In this document: piece by piece, positions 1 to 7,061 of the stretch
Numbering within the stretch: the stretch's first letter is position 1
Layout of the letters: the number at the start of each line of letters is the position of its first letter
Source of the DNA: Lachnospiraceae bacterium
GTDB lineage: Bacteria; Bacillota; Clostridia; Lachnospirales; Lachnospiraceae
DNA length: 32,252 bases
Reading direction: 5' to 3'
NCBI GenBank assembly: GCA_017428265.1
Contig: JAFRRD010000018.1
Coordinates: 1-32,252 of the forward strand
The notes under the pieces: generated by a model
Database searches by the model: none
The model's input: the letters and a program-made list of their open reading frames with translations, nothing else
Told to the model about the DNA's origin: nothing
Program-made: the position numbers and the translations under genes

Positions 1-96
1 ATAGCGGATTACATTGACTATTACAACAATGAACGCATCCAGGCAAAAACAAAATGGATGCCACCTGTAAAGTACAGAATGGCATCCACTTGTTGA
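1..96 (+). CDS. IS3-family transposase, C-terminal fragment (cut by window edge)
   Basis: The reading frame is open from the first base and encodes 31 residues before a TGA. It contains the tail motif YIDYYNNERIQ...KWMPPVKYR, which is typical of the C-terminal end of the DDE integrase (OrfB) of IS3-family elements of the IS150 group. In the complete protein this region follows the last acidic catalytic residue. Only the tail is in the window, so whether the element is intact cannot be judged. The family call rests on the short motif alone, but that motif is distinctive. Confidence 0.8.
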   Translation: MADYIDYYNNERIQAKTKWMPPVKYRMASTC

Positions 97-113
97 GGCC
101 CGTCATAAATCAA

Positions 114-140
114 TGTGTCCAGGAAACTGGGTACATATCA
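114..140 (+). mobile_element. Probable right end of the IS3-family element
   Basis: About 18 bases after the transposase stop, the sequence TGTGTCCAGGAAACTGGGTA followed by CATATCA resembles the terminal inverted repeat of IS3-family elements, which normally ends in CA. The matching left end lies outside the window, so the exact boundary and target duplication are inferred. Confidence 0.5.
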
Positions 141-171
141 CATGGCCGCCTTTTTCTTTGTCTTTTTGTCC

Positions 172-1383
172 TTATTCGCAGGGCATCCGGAATTCCTCCG
201 GCAGATGGTAGCCGTGGCGCCGGGCGATGCAGAACAGCTCGTCGCCGCCGATCCTTTCGGCGGTGGTCTCCTCTTCGCCGTTTGCGATGCGGAGGACCTG
301 TTCAAAGAGGCGTGCACCGGTCTCCTCGACCGTGTCGCCCTTCTGGATGATCCCGCTCGCGTCGAAATCGAAGTTCTCCTGCATGTGCGCGTAGGTCTTG
401 TAGTTGCCCGTCACCTTGACGACCGGGGCGAGCGGATGGCCCGTCGGGTTGCCGCGTCCCGTGGTGAAGGCCACGATCTGCGCGCCGCAGCCGATCATAC
501 CGGTCACGACCTCGCCGTCATGGCTCTCGTAGTCCATGAGGAAGAGGCCGCGCTTTCCCTTTTCAGGGGCGGTCGCGTACTGCAGGACGTCCACGATGGG
601 CGAGGTGCCGGATTTGTGCACACCGCCGAGGGCCTTCTCCACGACGCTCGAGACGCCGCCGGCAAAGTTCCCGGGGGAAATGAGCTCGTTGCGGTTTTCG
701 CCGAGGCCGGTATCGCGGCTCTTCTTGAGCAGATCCTCGATCTCACCGATGGCGGTATAGATCTTTTTCGCGACTTCGGGGCTGACCGCGCGCCTTGCGA
801 GCATGTCCTCGGTGCCGAGGAGCTCATTCAGTTCGCTCAGGATCCCGCTGCCGCCTTCCGCGACCACCCGGTCGACCATGTTGCCGACTGCCGGATTGGC
901 CGCGAGGCCGCTCGTTGCGTCGGTGCCGCCGCATTTGGTTGCAATGATGAGTTCGGACACGCTGCAGGGCTCGCGCTTCATCGCGTCGACCTGCGCCTTC
1001 AGGCCTTTCGCAAGTTCGATGCCGCGGGCGACCGTATTGGTCGTTCCGCCTTCCTCCTGGATGATGAGGTGGGCCGCGGGCTTGCCGTTTTCGACGGCCG
1101 CTTCATAGAGTTCCTGCGAAGGAAAGCGCTCACAGCCGAGGCCGATCACGAGGACCGCGCCGACGTTCGGATGGCAGGCCATCGCCTTGAGAGTCCGCGC
1201 GGTCAGTTCGAGGTCCAGACCGACCTGCGCGCAGCCGACCGGATGCCGGAGCGCCACGGCGCCGGGCACGGCCGCCGCGATGCGTTCGACCGTCTTGTTC
1301 GCGCAGAAAACAGAAGGAATGACCGCAAGATAGTTGCGCACGCCGACTCTGCCGTCGGAGCGCCGGTAACCCATGAATTCCAT
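172..1383 (-). CDS. UxaA-family lyase, large subunit (altronate/sulfolactate-type dehydratase)
   Basis: A 403-residue protein of the D-altronate/D-galactarate dehydratase C-terminal family. Family landmarks are GYRRSDGRVGVRN near the start, GLGCE (81-85), QEEGGT (109-114), KCGGTDATSGLAANPAVG (150-167) and FTTGRGNPTGHP (306-317). Members are metal-dependent cytoplasmic lyases that remove water, or sulfite in SuyB, from 2-hydroxyacids. The N-terminal SAF domain is on a separate gene whose stop lies one base upstream, so the two chains probably form one enzyme. An AAGG Shine-Dalgarno sits before the chosen ATG; a second ATG three codons later is possible. The substrate (altronate, galactarate, sulfolactate or another acid) cannot be told from sequence. 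Confidence 0.88.
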   Translation of the reverse strand: MEFMGYRRSDGRVGVRNYLAVIPSVFCANKTVERIAAAVPGAVALRHPVGCAQVGLDLELTARTLKAMACHPNVGAVLVIGLGCERFPSQELYEAAVENGKPAAHLIIQEEGGTTNTVARGIELAKGLKAQVDAMKREPCSVSELIIATKCGGTDATSGLAANPAVGNMVDRVVAEGGSGILSELNELLGTEDMLARRAVSPEVAKKIYTAIGEIEDLLKKSRDTGLGENRNELISPGNFAGGVSSVVEKALGGVHKSGTSPIVDVLQYATAPEKGKRGLFLMDYESHDGEVVTGMIGCGAQIVAFTTGRGNPTGHPLAPVVKVTGNYKTYAHMQENFDFDASGIIQKGDTVEETGARLFEQVLRIANGEEETTAERIGGDELFCIARRHGYHLPEEFRMPCE

Positions 1384-1384
1384 A

Positions 1385-1654
1385 TCACACCTTCCCTCTG
1401 TCGCAGCCCATGTTGTGGTTGTGGATCCATGTGCCGGCGGGGGCGTCCGTCAGCATATAGCCGATCTCCTCGCGGTATTTGATCACCGGATCGCCCTTTT
1501 TAAGGGGCACCACGTTCACTTTGTGGGCAAATTCCACGTCTTCCCGGAGTTCGACGCGGCCGCGCGGCGTCTCGATGACATCGCCCTTCTGCGCGTCCTC
1601 AAGCACCATCGCCACGGAATCGTCCGGGAAGATCATCATACTTCTTCTTAACAT
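1385..1654 (-). CDS. UxaA-family lyase, small SAF-domain subunit
   Basis: An 89-residue protein matching the SAF domain that forms the N-terminus of UxaA-type dehydratases, or the small subunit where the enzyme is split (SuyA-like). The segment GYMLTDAPAGTWIHNHNMGC near the C-terminus is a family landmark. The open frame extends further upstream, but the ATG at 1654 is preferred: GAGG lies 8 bases before it and homology begins there, whereas an upstream start would overlap the dehydrogenase gene. Translation is probably coupled to the large subunit, one base downstream. The specific substrate is unknown. Confidence 0.85.
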   Translation of the reverse strand: MLRRSMMIFPDDSVAMVLEDAQKGDVIETPRGRVELREDVEFAHKVNVVPLKKGDPVIKYREEIGYMLTDAPAGTWIHNHNMGCDRGKV

Positions 1655-1675
1655 CACAAAAACCTCATCTGCGGA

Positions 1676-1702
1676 AAATGCCGTCCCGGAGGGCGGCATT
1701 TT
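1676..1702 (-). terminator. Intercistronic hairpin between dehydrogenase and SAF subunit
   Basis: A 9-bp inverted repeat (AAAATGCCG paired with CGGCATTTT) lies in the short gap between the dehydrogenase stop and the small lyase subunit. The T-tract is short (TTTTCC), so it may be a partial terminator or an mRNA processing or stability element that sets subunit ratios. Confidence 0.45.
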
Positions 1703-1721
1703 CCTGTCTTTTCCGTAATGA

Positions 1722-2807
1722 TTACTCGTCGAGGGTCTTGCCGTAGTAAGGCAGCTGCTCATCGAAGCACTTGCCGCCGTTTTTGACCCATTCGACCACG
1801 TGGTTCAGCGCCTCGTGCGCCTTCGTGGAGGCGGCCACGTCGGAGTTGAAGCCCTGGTGCGGCTGGACGTAGATGTTGCCGGTCCGCTCCTCGGCGATCT
1901 GCAGCATTTCCAGGCCGGCCTTAACGTCTTCGTTCACCGGCTCCGCACCGTGCAGGGCCGCGGAGAATTCCGCCTCGTTGCCGAACACGTCCACGCCGAT
2001 GCCGGCGATGTGGCCTTCCTTATACAGCTTCAGGAGGCCGGCTTCCGGTGCGATCTCGCCGCGGGTGACGTTCACGAAGATCAGGCCCGGTTTGGTCTTG
2101 CGGAGGGTCTCCTCATTGAAGTAGCCCACATTGTAGTAGACGCTCTCGGGATCACGGGTCAGGTTCATCAGATTGACGATGATGTCGCTGGTCGCAAGGG
2201 CTTCTTCCTTGCTGACGAACTTCACGGAATCACCGTATTCCTTCGACAGCAGCTTTTCACGGATGTCCACGCCCTGGACAGTCAGGCCGCAGCCCTGAAG
2301 CAGCTCATAGGCGCGCTTGCCGATCTTGCCGACGCCGAAAACGGTGACGATGCGGTCTTCATTCAGTTCCATGAAGGAATTGACTTTCGAGCGTTCGAAG
2401 GTCTTGGCCGCGACGGTATAGTGATTCAGGAGGCCGCAGGCTGCATACACGAACTTGACCGCCGTCTGGGCGACCGCGTTCACGCAGTATTTGCGCAGCG
2501 AAGTGATGTTGGCCACGTCGGCAAGGTTCTCAAAATGGTCGTAGCCCGCGCTGCGGGTGATGACGCTCTTCTTTGCGCCGGTGTTCAGGTATTCGGCCGG
2601 CAGTTTGGAGTGGGTCTTGGTGGAAATGAGGTCCGGCAGCTCCAGATCCGGATGAGCCGCCATGTACTGCTGCAGGTTTTCCGGAACGATCAGGGAAGTC
2701 CAGCCCTTGGGAAGCAGGCCTTTTTCGATCGCCGCATCGGTTTCTTCTTTCAGGTGCTCCAGCTCCGCGCCGAGCGCCTCAAAATAACAGATATCGTACT
2801 TTGCCAT
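1722..2807 (-). CDS. NAD-dependent D-2-hydroxyacid dehydrogenase
   Basis: A 361-residue member of the D-isomer-specific 2-hydroxyacid dehydrogenase family, which interconverts 2-oxo acids and D-2-hydroxyacids using NAD(H). The Rossmann motif GVGKIG is at 158-163 with the NAD-selecting acidic residue in GVDIR (Asp181). The catalytic set is visible as Arg249 (NVTRGE), Glu278 (DVFGNE) and His317 (QPHQG). AGGAGG lies 6 bases before the ATG and a near-consensus promoter lies upstream. It heads a transcript continuing into the split UxaA-type lyase, so it probably makes or consumes the 2-hydroxyacid handled by that lyase. The substrate is not determined. Confidence 0.88.
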   Translation of the reverse strand: MAKYDICYFEALGAELEHLKEETDAAIEKGLLPKGWTSLIVPENLQQYMAAHPDLELPDLISTKTHSKLPAEYLNTGAKKSVITRSAGYDHFENLADVANITSLRKYCVNAVAQTAVKFVYAACGLLNHYTVAAKTFERSKVNSFMELNEDRIVTVFGVGKIGKRAYELLQGCGLTVQGVDIREKLLSKEYGDSVKFVSKEEALATSDIIVNLMNLTRDPESVYYNVGYFNEETLRKTKPGLIFVNVTRGEIAPEAGLLKLYKEGHIAGIGVDVFGNEAEFSAALHGAEPVNEDVKAGLEMLQIAEERTGNIYVQPHQGFNSDVAASTKAHEALNHVVEWVKNGGKCFDEQLPYYGKTLDE

Positions 2808-2877
2808 GTGTGCCCTCCTATAGCATTTGTTTTATAACGTGCATAGTAACGAATAAATAACGACAGGTTCCAAGCCC

Positions 2878-2906
2878 ATCTTAGCAAGGGAAAAATGCCT
2901 TGTCAA
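2878..2906 (-). promoter_or_regulatory. Sigma-A promoter of the hydroxyacid dehydrogenase-lyase operon
   Basis: On the minus strand TTGACA (2906-2901) is followed by a 17-base spacer and TAAGAT (2883-2878). This is a perfect -35 and a 5/6 -10. The expected start point leaves a leader of roughly 65 bases before the dehydrogenase ATG. Confidence 0.85.
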
Positions 2907-2920
2907 GAAAACAATAAAAA

Positions 2921-3856
2921 CTACTCCGCCAGCCCTTCGGCGATGCCGAACAGGATGATGCCGACCATGACGGCCGCGACCATCAGATACTGCTTCTTCG
3001 TCAGCCTTTCTTTAAGAAAGATCCTCGACAGGATAAGGGAAACGATGCTGTAAGCCGCGATCATCGGCGCCGCGACCACGCCCTGGCCGCTCATCGCGTA
3101 GACGTAGGTCGCCTGGCCAGCCGTTTCCAACAGGGCGGCTGCCACGCGATTGCCTTGCTTTTTCAGCACCAAGCGCTCCTTTTTGATGAAGACCAGGTAC
3201 ACGAGCAGGATGATCCCGACGATGAGGAAAGTGAATTCGTAGGAAATGTTGGCGACGCTTTCGAAATTCTCTTCGGTTACCTTCAGAAGCGGCGTGGTTT
3301 CCACGTCGTCCAGGTAGTAGGCGTCAAAGAAAGTGCCGAGCGCATCCAGGATGCAGTACAGGATCGGCATGAGGAAGGCCACGAAGCCGATGGAATATTT
3401 TTTATTTTCTTCCGTCAGCGGATTTTCCGCTTTGTCCTTCCTGTACTCGATGACGCCCAGGAAGAAAATGCCCAGGCAGATCAGCACGACGCCGACAGCC
3501 GAGAGCCAGTCCATGGCCTGGCCCAGCACCACAAGGCAAAGGATGCAGGTCAGGGCGCCGGAGGAGTTCTGGATGGGCGAGGAAATGGACAGCTGCAGAT
3601 AGCGGAGACCGAAATAGCCCACCGTCATGGACAGGATGTACATGGCGGAGACCGGAAGATAGATCAGCATATTCTTCGGATCGTAGCTGCCTTCCATCGT
3701 GAGCAGAAGGTAGAGGGCGTGCAGCCCCATGACGAAACCGACCGCGACCGAGGTCCACAGATGGCTGTGCCTTTCCTCGGGGTTGGCGCCCTTCTTATAG
3801 AACAGATCCGCCGCGCCCCAAGCCAGCATGCTGATCAGCGCATAAATAAACCACAT
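2921..3856 (-). CDS. EamA/DMT-superfamily transporter
   Basis: A 311-residue inner-membrane protein with about ten hydrophobic segments and the N-terminal pattern MWFIYALISMLAWGAADLFYKKGA, typical of EamA-type drug/metabolite transporters. The C-terminal half repeats the fold and ends in LKERLTKKQYLMVAAVMVGIILFG, as in this family. AAGGAG lies about 11 bases before the ATG. It lies in the same direction as the segregation operon upstream and the acid-metabolism genes downstream. Given the downstream enzymes, transport of an organic acid or related metabolite is a reasonable guess only. Confidence 0.82.
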   Translation of the reverse strand: MWFIYALISMLAWGAADLFYKKGANPEERHSHLWTSVAVGFVMGLHALYLLLTMEGSYDPKNMLIYLPVSAMYILSMTVGYFGLRYLQLSISSPIQNSSGALTCILCLVVLGQAMDWLSAVGVVLICLGIFFLGVIEYRKDKAENPLTEENKKYSIGFVAFLMPILYCILDALGTFFDAYYLDDVETTPLLKVTEENFESVANISYEFTFLIVGIILLVYLVFIKKERLVLKKQGNRVAAALLETAGQATYVYAMSGQGVVAAPMIAAYSIVSLILSRIFLKERLTKKQYLMVAAVMVGIILFGIAEGLAE

Positions 3857-3906
3857 ATCGGATTTTTCTCCTTATTTGTTTCTTAATACAGATAATGATT
3901 CTTCCG

Positions 3907-4452
3907 TCATTCGCTCTCGAGAACCTCTTCGTCGGGGTCAAAGAAGCGGTCTTTCTTCTTCACGGCCTGCATCAGCGCCATACGTTCCTCGTTGCCCAGC
4001 ACGACCTCTGCCTGCCCTTCCTTGATCTCTTTCAGATAGGTATAGCAGGTATTGCGGCTGTGGATGACGTTCAGCAAAAAGCCGTTGTTGTTCAGGTCCA
4101 GCATGGCCAGCACGAAACTCGACTGGCCGCCCATGCCCTCGAAGGCGTTGTAGCGGATCACGGCGACCTTCTGGTAGGAGTTGACAAGGCTGCGGTTGAA
4201 CAGGCGCATCACGTCCTTGTCGGCCTTCTCCAACTGCTCGAGTTTTTCGACGCGGCCGATGAGGCCGGAAATGGTATTTTCGAGCGAAGACGCGTCTTTT
4301 CCGCGCATAAACAAGTCATATCCGCGCGAAATCTTGATATACTTCACCAACCAGAAGACCATGAGCGCCAGAAACACCACGACCAGCACGAGCAGGACGG
4401 TGACGGCGGCGTCGGTGGAAATGCCGAGTTTTGTCAGAAAGCTCTCTTTCAT
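3907..4452 (-). CDS. DUF4446 family membrane-anchored protein
   Basis: A 181-residue protein with one N-terminal transmembrane helix (about 15-37), a probable coiled-coil stretch (RVEKLEQLEKADKDV) and the family core RSLVNSYQKVAVIRYNAFEGMGGQSSFVLAMLD. This matches DUF4446, a family commonly encoded next to parB in Clostridia; its function is unknown. Its Shine-Dalgarno AGGAGG overlaps the parB stop codon (9-base gap), indicating tight co-expression with parA-parB. A link to segregation or division at the membrane is inferred from context only. Confidence 0.88.
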   Translation of the reverse strand: MKESFLTKLGISTDAAVTVLLVLVVVFLALMVFWLVKYIKISRGYDLFMRGKDASSLENTISGLIGRVEKLEQLEKADKDVMRLFNRSLVNSYQKVAVIRYNAFEGMGGQSSFVLAMLDLNNNGFLLNVIHSRNTCYTYLKEIKEGQAEVVLGNEERMALMQAVKKKDRFFDPDEEVLESE

Positions 4453-4461
4453 GGTGACCTC

Positions 4462-5394
4462 CTATTTCAGCCTGTCGGTAATGCGTTCCAGGTCTTCGAC
4501 CGAGTAATAGTCGATGACGATCTGACCCTTGTCCGGTTCGCTCCGGCGGATCGTGACCTTGGTGCCGAGGGTCCTGCGTAGCCTGAGCTCCCACTCATCG
4601 TAAGCGGTACGGTCCGCATCGCGCCAGTCGGGCTCTTCACCCTTCGGCGGCTGGTTCATGCGTCTGACCAGGCGCTCCGTATCGCGGACGCTCATAGCCT
4701 TTTCGGCGATCTCCTTCGCCGCGCCGAGCTGTTTTTTCTTATCGGAAAGGCCGAGGAGCGCCCTGGCGTGGCCTTCGCTTAAGCTTCCCTCCATGACCAT
4801 GGCCTGGACGCGTTCATCGAGTTTCAGAAGGCGCAGGCTGTTTGCGACCGCACTGCGGCTCTTGGAGACCTTCTCTGCGAGTTCATCCTGCTTTAAGCCG
4901 AAGTCGTTCATCAGCTGGCGGTAGGCCTGGGCTTCCTCAATGGGATTTAAGTCTTCGCGCTGGATGTTTTCGATCAGGGCGACCTCGGTCAGTTCCTGTT
5001 CGCTCAGCTCGCGCACGATGACCGGGATCTTTGTCAGACCCGCCATTTTGGCGGCGCGCCAGCGGCGTTCACCGGCTGCAATCTCGAAATGGTCGTCCTT
5101 CGGGACGACGAGGATCGGCTGCAGCACGCCGCGCCGTCCGATCGAATCCGCGAGTTCCCTGAGGGCCGCTTCGTCGAAAAGGACGCGCGGCTGGCTGGGA
5201 CGGGGTTCCACCTGCGAAATGGCGACTTCGCGGATGATTTCTCCCTTATCCACCGATTTATTCACATTTGAGGGCTGAATTGTGGATAACTTTTCGCTTG
5301 TATGAGAATTTTCCGGAGATTTTTCCACTTTTTCCTCAGGATATTCCGGAATCAGGGCTCCAAGTCCTCTGCCCAGTGCATTTTTCCTTGTCAT
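4462..5394 (-). CDS. parB: Chromosome partition protein ParB (Spo0J)
   Basis: A 310-residue CTP-dependent DNA clamp that loads at parS and spreads along origin DNA. Domains in order: ParA-stimulating peptide LGRGLGALI (7-15); a polar, probably disordered linker (about 20-52); the ParB nuclease-fold domain with GERRWRA (108-114) and ENIQREDLNPIEEA (142-155); a helix-turn-helix around 166-190; and the C-terminal dimerisation region. The open frame extends far upstream inside parA, but the ATG at 5394 gives the canonical N-terminus and has AGAGGA 5 bases before it. The linker coding sequence is strikingly AT-rich and full of DnaA-box-like words. Four perfect parS sites lie about 1.6-2.3 kb upstream in the transcript direction. 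Confidence 0.97.
   Translation of the reverse strand: MTRKNALGRGLGALIPEYPEEKVEKSPENSHTSEKLSTIQPSNVNKSVDKGEIIREVAISQVEPRPSQPRVLFDEAALRELADSIGRRGVLQPILVVPKDDHFEIAAGERRWRAAKMAGLTKIPVIVRELSEQELTEVALIENIQREDLNPIEEAQAYRQLMNDFGLKQDELAEKVSKSRSAVANSLRLLKLDERVQAMVMEGSLSEGHARALLGLSDKKKQLGAAKEIAEKAMSVRDTERLVRRMNQPPKGEEPDWRDADRTAYDEWELRLRRTLGTKVTIRRSEPDKGQIVIDYYSVEDLERITDRLK
5246..5329. promoter_or_regulatory. Cluster of DnaA-box-like sequences inside parB
   Basis: Within the parB linker coding region I see TTATCCACC (5246-5254, plus), TTATTCACA (5258-5266, plus), a perfect TTATCCACA on the minus strand (5289-5281) and a weaker TTTTCCACT (5321-5329, plus). The stretch is AT-rich inside an otherwise GC-rich gene. 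The matches are direct observations; DnaA binding is inferred. Confidence 0.6.
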
Positions 5395-5435
5395 AACTTC
5401 CTCTTTCTGCGCCGCAGGAAAAGCGGCCTTCATCT

Positions 5436-6203
5436 TTACGCCGGACGGTGCTTTACGACTTCCTTTGCCAGCTGCCGGTAGGCTTCGGCGCCGGCGGAGC
5501 GGGAATCGTAGAGATTGATGGGCAGGCCGTGGCTCGGGGCCTCGGCCAGCCTGACGTTGCGCGGAATGATGGTCTTGTAAATGTTCTGGCGGAGATTTTC
5601 CTTGACGTTCTCCACCACCTGCATGGACAGGTTGGTCCTGGCATCGTACATCGTGAAGACGACGCCTTCGATCTCCAGCTTCGGGTTGAGGCTCTTCTGC
5701 ACCAGTCCGATAGTGTAGAGCAGCTGGCTCAGCCCTTCCAGGGCGTAGTATTCGCACTGGATCGGGACGAGGACCGCGTCGGCCGCGGTCATGGCGTTGA
5801 TGGTCAGCAGATTGAGCGAGGGCGGGCAGTCGATCAGGATGTAGTCGTACTCGTTCTTCACCCCGGCGAGGCCGTTTTTCAGGATGAACTGGCTCTTCGG
5901 GATGCCGATGAGTTCGACTTCCGCGCCGGCCAGATGCACGGTGGCCGGCAGCACGTCGACGCCATCGACGACCGACGCGTAGCGGCATTCCACCAGCTCG
6001 CATTCTCCGATCATCAGCTGGTAAACGGTCATATCCAGATTGTCTTTGTCCAGGCCGAGGCCGCTCGAGGTGTTGCCCTGCGGGTCCATATCGACCGTCA
6101 GGACCTTTTTGCCCAGCTCAGCCAGACTTGCCGACAGATTGATGACGGTCGTGGTCTTGCCCACGCCGCCCTTCTGATTGGCTATGGCGATGATCCGGCT
6201 CAT
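5436..6203 (-). CDS. parA: Chromosome partition ATPase ParA (Soj)
   Basis: A 255-residue deviant-Walker ATPase. KGGVGKTT (11-18) is the Walker A motif, VDMDPQGN carries the Walker A' aspartate, and LIDCPPSLN is the Walker B region. Length and motifs match chromosomal Soj/ParA without the N-terminal helix-turn-helix of plasmid ParA. It works with ParB in origin segregation and, in Bacillus, also modulates DnaA activity. AAGGAGG lies very close to the ATG, 8 bases after the rsmG stop, and parB follows after 41 bases, so rsmG-parA-parB-DUF4446 form one operon. Confidence 0.97.
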   Translation of the reverse strand: MSRIIAIANQKGGVGKTTTVINLSASLAELGKKVLTVDMDPQGNTSSGLGLDKDNLDMTVYQLMIGECELVECRYASVVDGVDVLPATVHLAGAEVELIGIPKSQFILKNGLAGVKNEYDYILIDCPPSLNLLTINAMTAADAVLVPIQCEYYALEGLSQLLYTIGLVQKSLNPKLEIEGVVFTMYDARTNLSMQVVENVKENLRQNIYKTIIPRNVRLAEAPSHGLPINLYDSRSAGAEAYRQLAKEVVKHRPA

Positions 6204-6211
6204 ATTCCTCC

Positions 6212-6961
6212 TTATGCCAGCGGCGACTTCGCCGCCGTTCCCGCCTTCCGCGGGTATTTCTTCGGAGTCGGTGCGGTCTTGATGACGCGCACGAGGCTCC
6301 GTCCGAGTGTCTCTTTGTCTGCGCCGGGGAGCGTAAATACCGTCAGTTCGGTCTTTCCGCCGCCGAGCCGCCTGACGGCGCCTTTTGCGGCTTCAGCTTC
6401 CTCTTCGGCGCCGCTGCCCTTGTAGGCGAGGAAGCTCCCGCCGACCTTCACATAAGGCAGGCAGTATTCCGCAAGCACCGGAAGCTGCGCCACGGCGCGG
6501 GAAACGGCAATGTCGAAGCGTTCCCGGAGATCTTCGCGCCTTGCGCCGTCCTCCGCTCTGGCATGGATGGCCTCGGTCCCTTCCAGTCCGAGGGCTTCGA
6601 TGACCTCATTCAGGAAGTTGACGCGTTTCTGCAGCGAGTCGAGGAGAGTCACCTTCAGTTCCGGATACAGGATCTTCAGGGGGATCCCGGGGAATCCGGC
6701 GCCGCTGCCGACGTCGATGAGGCTGATCTCGCGCCCTTCGGGGGCAAACCACGGCAGCCTTGCGGGCGCGCAGCTGTCCAGGAAATGCTTATGAACGACA
6801 TCCTTAAAGTCCGTGATGGCCGTCAGGTTCATCACGGCGTTTTTCTGCTCGAGAAGCTCTGCATAAGCGAGAAATGCCGCGTTCTGGGCCGCGCTGAGCG
6901 TGATGCCTTCCGCGCCGAAGGCTTCCTGCAGATATTCGGATGGATCAAATGATTCGTTCAT
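6212..6961 (-). CDS. rsmG: 16S rRNA (guanine527-N7)-methyltransferase RsmG
   Basis: A 249-residue S-adenosylmethionine methyltransferase that modifies G527 of 16S rRNA. The SAM-binding motif DVGSGAGFPG is at 83-92; the N-terminal pattern NAVMNLTAIT...HFLDS and ISRAVA-like FDIAVSRAVAQL are family landmarks. The frame stays open to a TTG at 6997, but the ATG at 6961 aligns with the usual N-terminus. No Shine-Dalgarno precedes it; instead a promoter lies so close that transcription should begin at or next to the ATG, suggesting a leaderless message. It heads the rsmG-parA-parB-DUF4446 operon. Confidence 0.94.
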   Translation of the reverse strand: MNESFDPSEYLQEAFGAEGITLSAAQNAAFLAYAELLEQKNAVMNLTAITDFKDVVHKHFLDSCAPARLPWFAPEGREISLIDVGSGAGFPGIPLKILYPELKVTLLDSLQKRVNFLNEVIEALGLEGTEAIHARAEDGARREDLRERFDIAVSRAVAQLPVLAEYCLPYVKVGGSFLAYKGSGAEEEAEAAKGAVRRLGGGKTELTVFTLPGADKETLGRSLVRVIKTAPTPKKYPRKAGTAAKSPLA

Positions 6962-6968
6962 GGTCTGT

Positions 6969-6997
6969 ATTCTATCAAAACGCCGCTTTCTTTGCAA
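6969..6997 (-). promoter_or_regulatory. Promoter of rsmG-parAB operon, probably giving a leaderless mRNA
   Basis: On the minus strand TTGCAA (6997-6992), a 17-base spacer and TAGAAT (6974-6969) form a plausible sigma-A promoter. Only seven bases separate the -10 from the rsmG ATG, which places the start point at about the initiation codon. A parS site begins 8 bp upstream of the -35. Confidence 0.65.
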
Positions 6998-7004
6998 GAT
7001 TCAA

Positions 7005-7020
7005 TGTTTCACGTGAAACA
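7005..7020. promoter_or_regulatory. parS site 1
   Basis: Perfect 16-bp palindrome TGTTTCACGTGAAACA, the ParB/Spo0J loading site conserved across bacteria. It lies just upstream of the rsmG-parAB promoter. Confidence 0.97.
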
Positions 7021-7045
7021 AAAAACCGCGGTTTCGCAGCGCAAA

Positions 7046-7061
7046 TGTTTCACGTGAAACA
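7046..7061. promoter_or_regulatory. parS site 2
   Basis: Second perfect TGTTTCACGTGAAACA, 41 bp from site 1 start to start (about four helical turns, hence the same DNA face). Confidence 0.97.

Noticed and set aside
115-1482. 455-codon plus-strand open frame opposite the UxaA-type gene
   Set aside because: It is a shadow frame of a GC-rich gene; the minus-strand frame has clear family motifs, and this one has none.
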